Shown here: positions 8,650 through 16,909 of the stretch, one piece after another
Numbering within the stretch: position 1 is the stretch's first letter
Layout: every line of letters begins with the position of its first letter
Assembly: GCA_963668535.1 (NCBI GenBank)
Contig: OY764867.1
Coordinates: 2,108,001-2,172,000 of the forward strand
Source: F22 sp963668535
Lineage (GTDB): Bacteria; Bacteroidota; Bacteroidia; Bacteroidales; Bacteroidaceae
Reading direction: 5' to 3'
Length of the DNA: 64,000 nucleotides
Position numbers and translations under genes: made by a program
The notes under the pieces: model-generated
What the model was told of the DNA's origin: nothing
Seen by the model: the letters and a program-made list of their open reading frames with translations, nothing else
Database searches by the model: none

Positions 8650-10962
8650 ATGACTAAGAAGAAAATAACAAAAGAAGCTGCCTTGCTCTATCATAGTCTA
8701 GGTAAGCCAGGTAAGATTGAAGTCATACCAACCAAGCCATATAGTACACAAATGGACTTATCTTTAGCATATAGTCCAGGAGTGGCCGAACCATGTCTTG
8801 AAATTAAAGATAATATTGAAGACGTTTACAAGTATACCGCTAAAGGCAATTTGGTTGCTGTAATTAGTAATGGTACGGCTGTACTAGGCTTAGGTGATAT
8901 TGGTGCTGAAGCCGGTAAACCTGTGATGGAGGGCAAAGGACTTTTGTTTAAAATATACGCTGGGATCGATGTCTTTGATATAGAAATTAATGAGAAAGAT
9001 CCTCAGAAATTTATTGAAGTGGTCAAAGCTATTGCGCCAACTTTTGGTGGAATCAATCTCGAAGATATTAAAGCACCAGAGTGTTTTGAAATCGAAGAAC
9101 AGCTAAAAGCAGATCTTGATATCCCTGTAATGCATGATGATCAGCATGGTACGGCCATTATCTCATCTGCTGGTCTTTTGAATGCTCTTGAAGTGGCAGG
9201 TAAGAAGATCGATGAAATTAAGATTGTGGTTAGTGGAGCTGGTGCCTCTGCCATCTCTTGTACCAAACTATACGTTGCTCTTGGTGCAAAGAAAGAAAAT
9301 ATTGTGATGTTAGATAGTAAAGGGGTGATTCGTGATGATCGTCCTAACTTGTCTCCATCCAAAGCACAATTTGCGACGTCACGCCGTGATGCTTCCACTT
9401 TGGAAGAAGCAATTAAGGGAGCGGATATGTTCTTAGGATTGTCAAGAGGAGGAATCTTATCGCAAGATATGGTGAAAAGCATGGCTAAAGATCCTATCGT
9501 ATTTGCGTTGGCCAATCCTGTTCCAGAAATCAGTTATGATGAAGCCATGGAGGCGCGTGAAGACGTACTTATGGCTACTGGACGTAGCGATTATCCTAAC
9601 CAAATCAATAACGTGATAGGGTTCCCATATATTTTCCGTGGTGCATTGGATGTACACGCTTCTAAAATCAATGAAGAGATGAAGTTGGGGGCGGTTTATG
9701 CTATAGCGGCATTGGCCAAACAGCCCGTTCCAGAAGTCGTTAATGAGACTTATCAAGTCAGTAATCTATCGTTTGGACGTGAATACTTTATTCCGAAACC
9801 AGTGGATCCTCGCTTAGTTACTGAAGTCTCTATGGCAGTGGCTAAGGCTGCTATGGAATCAGGAGTTGCTCGTAAAGAGATTACTGATTGGGATGAATAT
9901 CAGATGAATTTGCGTCAATTGATGGGATACGAGAGTAAGTTTGTACGCCAATTGTTTGAAACGGCTCGTCGTGGACACAAGCGTGTCGTATTTGCAGAGT
10001 GTCATCCGAACATGCTTAAGGCTGCTGTTGAAGCTAGAACAGAAGGTATTTGTCAGCCTATTTTACTTGGGAACGTCGAAGAAGTACATGAATTGGCTGA
10101 GTCATTAGATTTAGACCTAACAGGGATTGATATCGTAGATATTCGTAATGCTTCAGAATCGTCACGTCGTAAAAGATATGCTGAGTATTTGGTGACTAAG
10201 CGCTCTCGTGAAGGAGCTACTCTTGCCGAAGCAAGGGATAAAATGTATGAGCGTAACTATTTTGGTATGATGATGGTGGAAATGGGTGATGCGGATGCCG
10301 TAGTCTGCGGTACATACACCAAATATAGCAATACCATGAAAGTGGCCAAAGAGGTCATTGGTATCCAAGATGGATTTGATCATTTTGCTACAATGCATAT
10401 TGTCAATAGCAAAAAAGGAATGTATTTTTTGGCAGACACATTAATTAACCGTCATCCAAATACAGATGCCCTAATAGATGTGGCTCGTTTAGCTGAAAAA
10501 ACTGTGCGATTCTTCAACCGTACTCCTGTAATGGCTATGGTCTCTTATAGTAATTTTGGCGCAGACCAAGTGGGTAGTCCAGCTTCTGTACACCAAGCAG
10601 TAGATTATATGCAATGTGCTTATCCAGAGTTGGCTATTGATGGTGAAATGCAGGTGAATTTTGCTATGGATCAAGCTTTAAGAGATGAAAAATATCCATT
10701 TACACGTCTCAAAGACAAGCGAGTAAATACATTGATATTCCCAACTTTGAGTGCTGCCAATGCAGGGTACAAATTACTTCAACATATGACAGATGCTGAA
10801 ATGATCGGTCCTATTCAAATGGGCTTAAATAAACCAGTACACTTTACAGATACTGAGAGTAGTGTACGTGATATTCTAAATATTGCTGCGGTTGCTGTTA
10901 TAGACGCTATGGTAGAAGATAAGAAGTTGGAAGATTCTTGTGTGGTTTTAAGTGAAAAATAA
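8650..10962 (+). CDS. maeB: NADP-dependent malic enzyme with phosphotransacetylase-like domain
   Basis: Oxidative decarboxylation of malate to pyruvate with NADP+. Residues ~1-430 are the malic enzyme module: Y-S-T-Q-M-D-L-S-L-A-Y-S-P-G-V-A-E-P-C, N-G-T-A-V-L-G-L-G-D-I-G, the metal-binding E-D-I-K-A-P-E-C-F and M-H-D-D-Q-H-G-T-A segments, and a Rossmann G-A-G-A-S-A. Residues ~430-770 are the PTA-like domain (for example S-Y-S-N-F-G-A, D-G-E-M-Q-V and F-P-T-L-S-A-A-N-A-G-Y-K), which in MaeB is regulatory rather than catalytic. Full length at 770 residues. A tiny membrane-protein gene starts 3 bp after the stop and is probably cotranscribed. Confidence 0.95.
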   Translation: MTKKKITKEAALLYHSLGKPGKIEVIPTKPYSTQMDLSLAYSPGVAEPCLEIKDNIEDVYKYTAKGNLVAVISNGTAVLGLGDIGAEAGKPVMEGKGLLFKIYAGIDVFDIEINEKDPQKFIEVVKAIAPTFGGINLEDIKAPECFEIEEQLKADLDIPVMHDDQHGTAIISSAGLLNALEVAGKKIDEIKIVVSGAGASAISCTKLYVALGAKKENIVMLDSKGVIRDDRPNLSPSKAQFATSRRDASTLEEAIKGADMFLGLSRGGILSQDMVKSMAKDPIVFALANPVPEISYDEAMEAREDVLMATGRSDYPNQINNVIGFPYIFRGALDVHASKINEEMKLGAVYAIAALAKQPVPEVVNETYQVSNLSFGREYFIPKPVDPRLVTEVSMAVAKAAMESGVARKEITDWDEYQMNLRQLMGYESKFVRQLFETARRGHKRVVFAECHPNMLKAAVEARTEGICQPILLGNVEEVHELAESLDLDLTGIDIVDIRNASESSRRKRYAEYLVTKRSREGATLAEARDKMYERNYFGMMMVEMGDADAVVCGTYTKYSNTMKVAKEVIGIQDGFDHFATMHIVNSKKGMYFLADTLINRHPNTDALIDVARLAEKTVRFFNRTPVMAMVSYSNFGADQVGSPASVHQAVDYMQCAYPELAIDGEMQVNFAMDQALRDEKYPFTRLKDKRVNTLIFPTLSAANAGYKLLQHMTDAEMIGPIQMGLNKPVHFTDTESSVRDILNIAAVAVIDAMVEDKKLEDSCVVLSEK

Positions 10963-10965
10963 GAA

Positions 10966-11154
10966 ATGAGTAAACGTAAGAAGTTATCTTCTTCTCAAAT
11001 AGTATGTATTGTGTTGTTATGGCTCCTGATGTGTGCTTATATAACGACACATGTAAAGAAAGTTGATGGTCCTCTGATAGTAACGTTGTTGCTATCAGGG
11101 GCTTTCGTCTTTATACCTATATATAAACAGATGAGAGGAAAGAAGAATCAGTAA
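10966..11154 (+). CDS. Small membrane protein, unknown function
   Basis: A 62-residue protein with a basic N-terminus (M-S-K-R-K-K), two hydrophobic segments (about residues 11-28 and 36-52) and a basic tail (R-G-K-K-N). It starts 3 bp after maeB and ends 11 bp before the large membrane-protein gene, so it is almost certainly translated from that transcript. No recognisable family. The tight spacing and clean two-helix profile argue for a real gene. Confidence 0.65.
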   Translation: MSKRKKLSSSQIVCIVLLWLLMCAYITTHVKKVDGPLIVTLLLSGAFVFIPIYKQMRGKKNQ

Positions 11155-11165
11155 TAATATGAACT

Positions 11166-12806
11166 ATGGAGCACAAAACGATGATTAGTAAATACGCACC
11201 GTTTGGACATTGGATGGTATGGGTAGTTTTTTTTGCTGTACTTATTGTCTTCGGACTTTGTACTTTTTATACTCCTTTGTATTGGGATGATTATATGCAT
11301 GGTCCACTCAAAGATATCAATCACCAATATACAGGTGAAGTGATTAGTAGCTGGGGAGATTGTCTGCATCAATCAATTTATTATTACTGGTATGGTAATG
11401 AAGGTCGGTTTTTGATTAATGCGCTAATACCATCTGCATTGATCTATATGCTTCCTAGTTATATTATGAATAGTGCCCATATTATTGTATGGGTTTTGCT
11501 TTCATATGGTTTAGCTATCAATATATTGCCTAAAAAGCAAATAAAGAATAAGCATCTTGTATTTGTTGTGATGGCCTTGTGTTCCCTGTTGTTTTTTACA
11601 CTACAAGTGCCCAAAGAGAAGACCTTTTTCTGGAAAATGGGAGCTTTCAATTACATGTGGGCTGGCATGATTAATTTGTTTTACTTTTATCTTGTAGAAA
11701 AGAAAAAGTGGAGTATATATGCCATGATTCCTATTTCGTTTATTGCTGGTGCTACGACAGAAGCTTACGCTGTGCCTATGGGGCTTATGCTAGCCATTAC
11801 GTTTTTGATTAAACCAAATTGGAGAACATTCTGGATGGGTGTTTTCGTTGCTTTAGGAGCAGCGACCATTATATTGGCCCCTTCTACTTTAGGACGATTA
11901 CAAGAAGCAAAAACATTAACTGGTAGTTACATCTATAATGTAATTAGAGGAATAGCACGTTTGGGCGTCTATGCGCACCTTTTTGATTTAGTGGTTGTAT
12001 GGATTGCTATCTGGTTTGTACGGCATAGAGCATCTTGCCTTCTTTTTCTCAAAAAGAATATTGGAATATTTTCTTTATTATTGGGCTTTATTTTCGTCAA
12101 TTGTTTTGCTGGTATATCGAATAGTTCAGGTCCCAGAATGTATTTTCCTTTGCAATTATTTTCGGCTGTATTTCTTGTTCGATTATATGGGGCTTCTGAG
12201 TTCTCTTCGAATACGTACAAATATATACAAGGAGCTTTGCTGGTTTTATTTGTTGGTGTATCAGTGTATTGGATCGCTTATTCAGTCAAACGATACCGCC
12301 AGATTACGCTAGAAAATAATACCATAAGACATACTGCCGATGGAGTTGTGCTGGCCGAAGATAATTTTATTGGTGTCAATCCGAATTCGCTATACAATAA
12401 AAAGACACCCATTGTACTGGGACAAAAATTACCTATTAGTGGCTTGCGTACTGTGTTGTATCATGAATTGTATTTAGATGATACATTTTGTGACACGGCC
12501 CAAGAGATCAGTCCTAATGTCTTCTATAAGCCCTCTTGCAATGATTGTATTGTATATAAACTTTCAGCAGACGAAACCATTCCAACAGGCTTTAATGTAC
12601 ATGTAGCTTTGAATAGTCATATACACGTATTTTCTGCAGTGGCTAAGTATATATATAAAAACTCAGTAACTAGTACAATTGACTGTGCACCTATTACGAC
12701 TAAGCAAGGACATCGATATGTGGTGGCTCGGGTATGGAATGTGCTCCCTTTCCAAGTGATTACAGCCGCTACACCTATATACATTAAGCCCGCATTTAGA
12801 CAATAA
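11166..12806 (+). CDS. Polytopic membrane protein, DUF6056-like (possible GT-C-type glycosyltransferase)
   Basis: A 546-residue protein with a first membrane helix at residues ~14-34, then Y-W-D-D-Y at about residues 41-45, and roughly nine to eleven more hydrophobic segments up to residue ~400. A soluble C-terminal part of ~140 residues follows. An acidic D-D pair in the first periplasmic loop is typical of GT-C glycosyltransferases, and the protein resembles the DUF6056 family often found in Bacteroidetes; both statements come from pattern memory. Another ATG lies five codons downstream and is equally possible. It is the last of a close run of three genes with maeB. Confidence 0.7.
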   Translation: MEHKTMISKYAPFGHWMVWVVFFAVLIVFGLCTFYTPLYWDDYMHGPLKDINHQYTGEVISSWGDCLHQSIYYYWYGNEGRFLINALIPSALIYMLPSYIMNSAHIIVWVLLSYGLAINILPKKQIKNKHLVFVVMALCSLLFFTLQVPKEKTFFWKMGAFNYMWAGMINLFYFYLVEKKKWSIYAMIPISFIAGATTEAYAVPMGLMLAITFLIKPNWRTFWMGVFVALGAATIILAPSTLGRLQEAKTLTGSYIYNVIRGIARLGVYAHLFDLVVVWIAIWFVRHRASCLLFLKKNIGIFSLLLGFIFVNCFAGISNSSGPRMYFPLQLFSAVFLVRLYGASEFSSNTYKYIQGALLVLFVGVSVYWIAYSVKRYRQITLENNTIRHTADGVVLAEDNFIGVNPNSLYNKKTPIVLGQKLPISGLRTVLYHELYLDDTFCDTAQEISPNVFYKPSCNDCIVYKLSADETIPTGFNVHVALNSHIHVFSAVAKYIYKNSVTSTIDCAPITTKQGHRYVVARVWNVLPFQVITAATPIYIKPAFRQ

Positions 12807-12820
12807 AAGAGAACTAATTT

Positions 12821-12840
12821 TCACAATCAATGGATTGTGA
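12821..12840 (+). terminator. Short hairpin before the LOG gene
   Basis: A perfect 8-bp stem (12821-12828 with 12833-12840) with a 4-nt loop, followed by TTTACG. A weak terminator candidate for the maeB run, or an mRNA structure near the next start at 12861. Confidence 0.4.
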
Positions 12841-12860
12841 TTTACGATTAATACATTCAA

Positions 12861-13469
12861 ATGATCATGAAAGAAGATGAATTTAAACGCCCTACAAGCG
12901 TTACTGTATATTGTGCATCAAGTACTCAAATAGCTGAGAAATACAATGAATACGCCCGTACACTAGGCAGATTATTGGCCGAAAATAATATTCGATTGAT
13001 TAATGGAGCGGGTAATATGGGGCTCATGTCTCTAACAGCCGATGCGGTACTGGAGGCTGGGGGACAGGCTACGGGGATTATTCCACAGTTTATGGTCGAC
13101 AATAATTGGCATCACACGGAAATGACTGAACTCATCATTGTGCCTTCTATGCATGAACGTAAGCAAGAGTTGATTCATCGTGCAGATGCTTTGATAGCAT
13201 TGCCAGGTGGCCCAGGTACCTTTGAAGAATTGACAGAGGTTATTACAATGAAACAGCTTGGTTTGATCAATAAGCCCATTATTATAGTGAATATTGATGG
13301 ATATTATGAACCACTTCTTGAAATGTATGAGCACGCAATTTCCGAAAAATTTATGCATGAGACCTATCGTGGATTGTGGCAAGTAGCAAGTACACCAGAA
13401 GAAGCAGTCGATTTCTTGTTACAACCACCAACTTGGGACCCTTCGCATAATAAATTCGCTAAGATGTAA
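12861..13469 (+). CDS. LOG-family protein (Rossmann-fold nucleotide phosphoribohydrolase)
   Basis: A 202-residue member of the LOG/TIGR00730 family. The defining P-G-G-x-G-T-x-x-E motif is present as P-G-G-P-G-T-F-E-E, preceded by the M-H-E-R-K segment and by G-G-x-x-G-L-M-S-L-T-A-D-A near residues 50-60. Family members cleave nucleoside monophosphates such as AMP or cytokinin riboside phosphates to base and ribose-5-phosphate; the bacterial physiological substrate is usually unclear. Two ATGs (M-I-M) offer starts two codons apart. A perfect 66-bp palindrome follows the stop. Confidence 0.88.
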   Translation: MIMKEDEFKRPTSVTVYCASSTQIAEKYNEYARTLGRLLAENNIRLINGAGNMGLMSLTADAVLEAGGQATGIIPQFMVDNNWHHTEMTELIIVPSMHERKQELIHRADALIALPGGPGTFEELTEVITMKQLGLINKPIIIVNIDGYYEPLLEMYEHAISEKFMHETYRGLWQVASTPEEAVDFLLQPPTWDPSHNKFAKM

Positions 13470-13494
13470 CAAGTTTACAATGAGCTTGTCTGTC

Positions 13495-13560
13495 TCGATT
13501 CAATCGTTTGGTCCCATCGATTCAAACGTTTGAATCGATGGGACCAAACGATTGAATCGA
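13495..13560. repeat. Perfect 66-bp palindrome
   Basis: Each base from 13495 to 13527 pairs with its partner from 13560 to 13528, with no loop and no mismatch. Each arm holds two diverged copies of TCGATTCAA(T/A)CGTTTG, so the repeat is nested. It lies 26 bp after the LOG gene; no U-run follows on either strand, so it is not a typical terminator. Confidence 0.9.
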
Positions 13561-13633
13561 CACGCGCAAAGGCTCTAAAAAAGTTACTAAAGCTTATCTT
13601 CAAACAATTGTCATAGTAATAAAAGAAAAAGGA

Positions 13634-13712
13634 TGTATCAAAAAGCTATTTCTCAAATTAGGAGTAAGTATGCTCCTAAAAATAGAGGTACACTATAATT
13701 GTATTTGATACA
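13634..13712. repeat. MITE-like 79-bp element
   Basis: Terminal inverted repeats TGTATCAAA (13634-13642) and TTTGATACA (13704-13712) enclose a hairpin (TAGGAG at 13659-13664 with CTCCTA at 13673-13678). A diverged relative lies near 54201-54285. The termini resemble IS ends, and there is no coding capacity. The rest of the 389-bp gap 13470-13858 beyond this and the palindrome shows nothing clear. Confidence 0.5.
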
Positions 13713-13858
13713 AAAAAAGAATGCGTTTTATTTTGTTTATTGAGAAAAATCATGTAGTTTTGAACAAGAAATAAGATAGCTTTTACCAATATATATGTAT
13801 GGGCTATTCTTTATTTGTTATGAACTAATTTAAGTATTAACGATAAAAGTAAATCATT

Positions 13859-14020
13859 ATGAAGTACATATGCACAGTATGCGATTGGGTATATGATCCA
13901 GCAATTGGTGACCCAGAAGGTGGTATCGAACCAGGAACGGCATTTGAGGATATTCCAGACGATTGGGTATGCCCACTTTGTGGTGTTGGGAAAGAAGATT
14001 TTGAGCCAGTAGAAGAATAA
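13859..14020 (+). CDS. rub: Rubredoxin
   Basis: A 53-residue iron protein that carries electrons in the cytoplasm, typically to oxygen- or peroxide-detoxifying enzymes in anaerobes. The single iron is bound by four cysteines in two classic knuckles: C5-x-x-C8 (Y-I-C-T-V-C) and C38-P-x-C41-G. The spacing, the conserved Y-D-P, G-D-P-E-x-G-I-x-P-G-T-x-F-E-D-I-P and W-V-C-P, and the length are all canonical. The start ATG is unambiguous. A strong terminator follows, so it is a single-gene unit. Confidence 0.97.
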   Translation: MKYICTVCDWVYDPAIGDPEGGIEPGTAFEDIPDDWVCPLCGVGKEDFEPVEE

Positions 14021-14043
14021 TTTTATAGCCCAGAATAAAAACG

Positions 14044-14089
14044 CAGGTGTATCGCTTTGTTTATGACGTAGCGATACACCTGTTTTTTT
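14044..14089 (+). terminator. Rho-independent terminator after rubredoxin
   Basis: A 13-bp perfect stem (14044-14056 with 14070-14082) with a 13-nt loop, followed by seven T (14083-14089). Confidence 0.92.
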
Positions 14090-14168
14090 ATTCCGTAAAT
14101 CGTAGGGATTACTTAATCAAAGAAATTTCATATCTTATATTGAACCTGAGAAGACTATGTATGTACTA

Positions 14169-15143
14169 TTATAGTTTCACATCTGTAGGTTTCATCCATT
14201 TCAGTTTAATAAGTAGTACAGTAAATACAGCCGATAGTACTGCTGGCAATATGATGTGGCACATACTGATGGATAATAGAATGTAGTGCATACTGTACCC
14301 TGCTTTTTCCATGGCTTCTAATGTGCCAAATTGTCCAACTAGCCCACTAGTACCCATACCAGAGCCTATAGGTGTGTTCTCAAGATGAAAGTATATAGTA
14401 GCAATTGGAGCAGAAATCGCACTCGCAAGAGTAGGAGGGATCCAGATACGCCAGTTCTTCATAATATTGGGCATTTGTAGCATGGAAGTCCCTAAGCTTT
14501 GTGATAGAAATCCACCCAGTCCATTGACTGTTATACCCATCACCGCAAAACCAATCATTTGTGCAGAGCATCCTACAGTTGCCGCCCCTGCAGCAAGTCC
14601 GCTTAAACTCAACATAATACCAATTGCTGCACTAGAAATAGGTAGTGTCAATGCCATTCCCATCAGTACAGCTACTACAATACTCATCCAAAAAGGTTGT
14701 AATGTTGTTGCAGATTCGATAATATGGCCAAAACCGACCATCATATTTTGGATATACGGACCAGCAAAATAACCAACTAAGCTACCACCAATAATGGTAA
14801 CTGTGGGTGTTATCAGGATATCTATTTTAGTACGTTGACTCACTAAACGGCCCAATTCAGTACCTGCTATTGCAGCTAAATAAGCACCTACAGGACCACC
14901 TAAATGTCCTCCAATAGCACCTGGAATTAAAGTGGATAGGACAACGAGAGTAGGGGCATTCAATCCGTACGCAATAGCAGCGGCAATAGCTGGACCAGTT
15001 AGTGCTTTAGCAGCTGGCCATATGGTTTCGGACAAAAAGGGAATGCCCAGTTTGATCCCGATAATATTTAATATACTACCAATAATTAGTGAAGCGAATA
15101 GTCCATAAGTCATGGAACTAAGTGTACGGATGAAATAATTCAT
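14169..15143 (-). CDS. Orphan PTS EIIC-like membrane protein
   Basis: A 324-residue polytopic membrane protein rich in Gly/Ala/Ile helices, with about ten hydrophobic segments. It resembles the EIIC-like family PF13303: G-A-I-G-G-H-L-G-G-P-V-G-A-Y, the polar P-T-V-T-I-I-G-G and S-G-M-G-T-S-G-L-V-G-Q-F loops. A longer frame reaches 15224, but that would overlap the upstream TSCPD gene by 67 bp; the ATG at 15143, 14 bp after that gene, starts directly with a hydrophobic segment and is preferred. No EI, HPr, EIIA or EIIB gene is nearby, so it probably works as a stand-alone carrier of unknown substrate rather than in a phosphotransferase system. Confidence 0.75.
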   Translation of the reverse strand: MNYFIRTLSSMTYGLFASLIIGSILNIIGIKLGIPFLSETIWPAAKALTGPAIAAAIAYGLNAPTLVVLSTLIPGAIGGHLGGPVGAYLAAIAGTELGRLVSQRTKIDILITPTVTIIGGSLVGYFAGPYIQNMMVGFGHIIESATTLQPFWMSIVVAVLMGMALTLPISSAAIGIMLSLSGLAAGAATVGCSAQMIGFAVMGITVNGLGGFLSQSLGTSMLQMPNIMKNWRIWIPPTLASAISAPIATIYFHLENTPIGSGMGTSGLVGQFGTLEAMEKAGYSMHYILLSISMCHIILPAVLSAVFTVLLIKLKWMKPTDVKL

Positions 15144-15157
15144 ATATGTATAGTGTA

Positions 15158-15448
15158 TTAATAACCCATTTGTTTTAGTGCTTGTACTAATTGATCGGGG
15201 CATGAGGTCGGTTTGCTCCTGCAAGTGATTCCTTCCAGTTTGTTGATAACTTCTTTAGGGGATAAACCTTTGACTAATAGAGCTATTCCTTTTAAATTAC
15301 CATCACAACCTCCTGTAAAGACAACCGATTCAAGCACTCCATCTACGATGGTCAAATCAATTAATTTACTACATGTACCTACTGTTTTATACTGAAACTT
15401 TATTGTATCTTGAGCTATTCTTTTTTTGCTAGTGGTAAAAATATTCAT
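15158..15448 (-). CDS. TSCPD domain protein (TIGR03905-like)
   Basis: A small cysteine-rich protein of 96 residues with the family signature T-S-C-P-D near the C-terminus and further cysteines in G-T-C-S, G-G-C-D-G-N and I-T-C-R. The TSCPD domain also occurs as the C-terminal Zn-binding-like part of class II ribonucleotide reductases; stand-alone copies have no established function. It is cotranscribed with the EIIC-like gene (14-bp gap). The first ~15 residues look less conserved, so a shorter start is possible. Confidence 0.8.
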   Translation of the reverse strand: MNIFTTSKKRIAQDTIKFQYKTVGTCSKLIDLTIVDGVLESVVFTGGCDGNLKGIALLVKGLSPKEVINKLEGITCRSKPTSCPDQLVQALKQMGY

Positions 15449-15534
15449 GTTTAATTTAATCTATATCCGTATTCATTTATTCAAGACGCAAATATAGCAC
15501 TATTCAAATTGCCCTCCAAATTATACATACAAAA

Positions 15535-15570
15535 CGAGAGTTGCATACCTCTTTAGGTACACAACCCTCG
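15535..15570 (-). terminator. Terminator of asnA
   Basis: On the minus strand a 15-bp stem (15570-15556 with 15549-15535, three G-U pairs, 6-nt loop) follows the asnA stop and runs into TTTT (15534-15531). Confidence 0.75.
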
Positions 15571-15602
15571 TCAAACAAAATTGAGAGTATTTTAGTTGTT
15601 CT

Positions 15603-16640
15603 TTAAATTAATGGTATGCCATTTTTTGCACATTCTTTGCGCATTTCATCCGACCAGATGCTTGCTTGAATTTCTCCAATATGTGCTTTGCGAAGTAAGA
15701 ACATACACAGACGACTTTGCCCAATTCCTCCACCAATAGATAGTGGCAAGGTACCTTCTAGTAAGCGTTTATGAAAGTACAATTGTGCACGGTCTTCCTC
15801 ACCGCTCAGTTTTAGTTGGGTTTCTAGAGCTTGTTTATCAACACGAATACCCATACTTGAGATTTCAAAGCTTTGTTGCAATACTGGATTCCAAAGCAGA
15901 ATATCTCCATTTAACCCAGGTAGGCCATTTTCGCCAAGCGTGGTATAATCATCATAATCAGGAGCTCGTCCATCATGCTTTTCTCCATCACCAAGTGCTC
16001 CTCCAATACCCATAATGAATACGGCACCGTGTGTTTTACAGATGGCAGTTTCACGTTCTTTAGGTGTCATGTCTGGATATTTTTGACGCAGTTCTTCGGC
16101 GTGAATGAAGAAGATTTCATCGGGTAATTGAGGTCTAATTTGCGGAAACATTTCATACACCAAATATTCAGTACGGCGTATGGCAGCATAGATACGACGT
16201 ACAATGTCCTTTAAGAAACTAGGATTTCTATCTTCTGCTTCCATCACACGTTCCCAGTCCCATTGGTCTACATATAGTGAGTGTAGATTGCCCAACTCTT
16301 CATCTGGGCGAATGGCATTCATATCTGTATATATACCGTAGCCACTTTCAATATTATAGTCTGCTAAAGTAAGTCGTTTCCATTTAGCCAATGAATGCAC
16401 AACTTCAGCCGTTGCATCATTTAGATCTTTGATGGGAAATGAAACGGGGCGTTCGATGCCGTTCAAATCATCGTTTATCCCCATACCTTTCAATACAAAT
16501 AATGGAGCGGTAACGCGACGCAATTTTAATTCAGCAGAAAGGTTTTGTTGAAAAAAACCTTTGATTTTGTGTATACCTAGTTCTGTCTGAGGCAAATCTA
16601 GTAATGCCCTGTATCCTACAGGTTTAATTAAGTAGCTCAT
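15603..16640 (-). CDS. asnA: Aspartate-ammonia ligase (asparagine synthetase A)
   Basis: Makes asparagine from aspartate, ammonia and ATP. It is a class-II-aminoacyl-tRNA-synthetase-like enzyme of 345 residues (normal size ~330-350). Recognisable segments are the N-terminal A-P-L-F-V, S-L-A-K-W-K-R, H-S-L-Y-V-D-Q-W-D-W-E, F-I-H-A-E-E-L-R, V-F-I-M-G-I-G-G and the C-terminal motif-3-like G-G-G-I-G-Q-S-R-L-C-M-F. It is flanked by its own terminator and a -7 box (TATATTTG on the minus strand at 16694-16687), so it is monocistronic. Confidence 0.96.
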   Translation of the reverse strand: MSYLIKPVGYRALLDLPQTELGIHKIKGFFQQNLSAELKLRRVTAPLFVLKGMGINDDLNGIERPVSFPIKDLNDATAEVVHSLAKWKRLTLADYNIESGYGIYTDMNAIRPDEELGNLHSLYVDQWDWERVMEAEDRNPSFLKDIVRRIYAAIRRTEYLVYEMFPQIRPQLPDEIFFIHAEELRQKYPDMTPKERETAICKTHGAVFIMGIGGALGDGEKHDGRAPDYDDYTTLGENGLPGLNGDILLWNPVLQQSFEISSMGIRVDKQALETQLKLSGEEDRAQLYFHKRLLEGTLPLSIGGGIGQSRLCMFLLRKAHIGEIQASIWSDEMRKECAKNGIPLI

Positions 16641-16686
16641 GGTAATATATTGTTACATTAAATTATTGTATTCTTTATATGTGATG

Positions 16687-16694
16687 CAAATATA
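16687..16694 (-). promoter_or_regulatory. Predicted asnA -7 box
   Basis: TATATTTG on the minus strand, about 47 nt before the asnA ATG. No -33 element is found at standard spacing. Confidence 0.45.
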
Positions 16695-16832
16695 GTGATA
16701 ATTGTAACAAATAGAATGTTTTCTTGCTTGTTTTTTCTGTTTTATGATTTTTTATCATGTAGTACATTGGACAATGTATAGGGCTTTGTCATTATACTAT
16801 GTTGTTTTTCTTTTGATAATATCTTTATACAT

Positions 16833-16870
16833 AACTAAGAGACTACATGCTAGCACGTAGTCCCTTAGTT
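16833..16870 (-). terminator. Hairpin after hcp
   Basis: A 14-bp stem with one G-U pair (16833-16846 with 16857-16870) and a 10-nt loop, 40 bp after the hcp stop. No strong U-run follows on the minus strand. Confidence 0.5.
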
Positions 16871-16909
16871 TACATATTCTATGCTTTTACATAATTGTAG
16901 GTGTACTCC

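Noticed and set aside
14047..14286. 79-codon + strand ORF after rubredoxin
   Set aside because: Starts inside the rubredoxin terminator and overlaps the end of the EIIC-like gene antisense.
15144..15224. Longer start of the EIIC-like protein
   Set aside because: It would overlap the TSCPD gene by 67 bp and adds a hydrophilic stretch before the first membrane helix.
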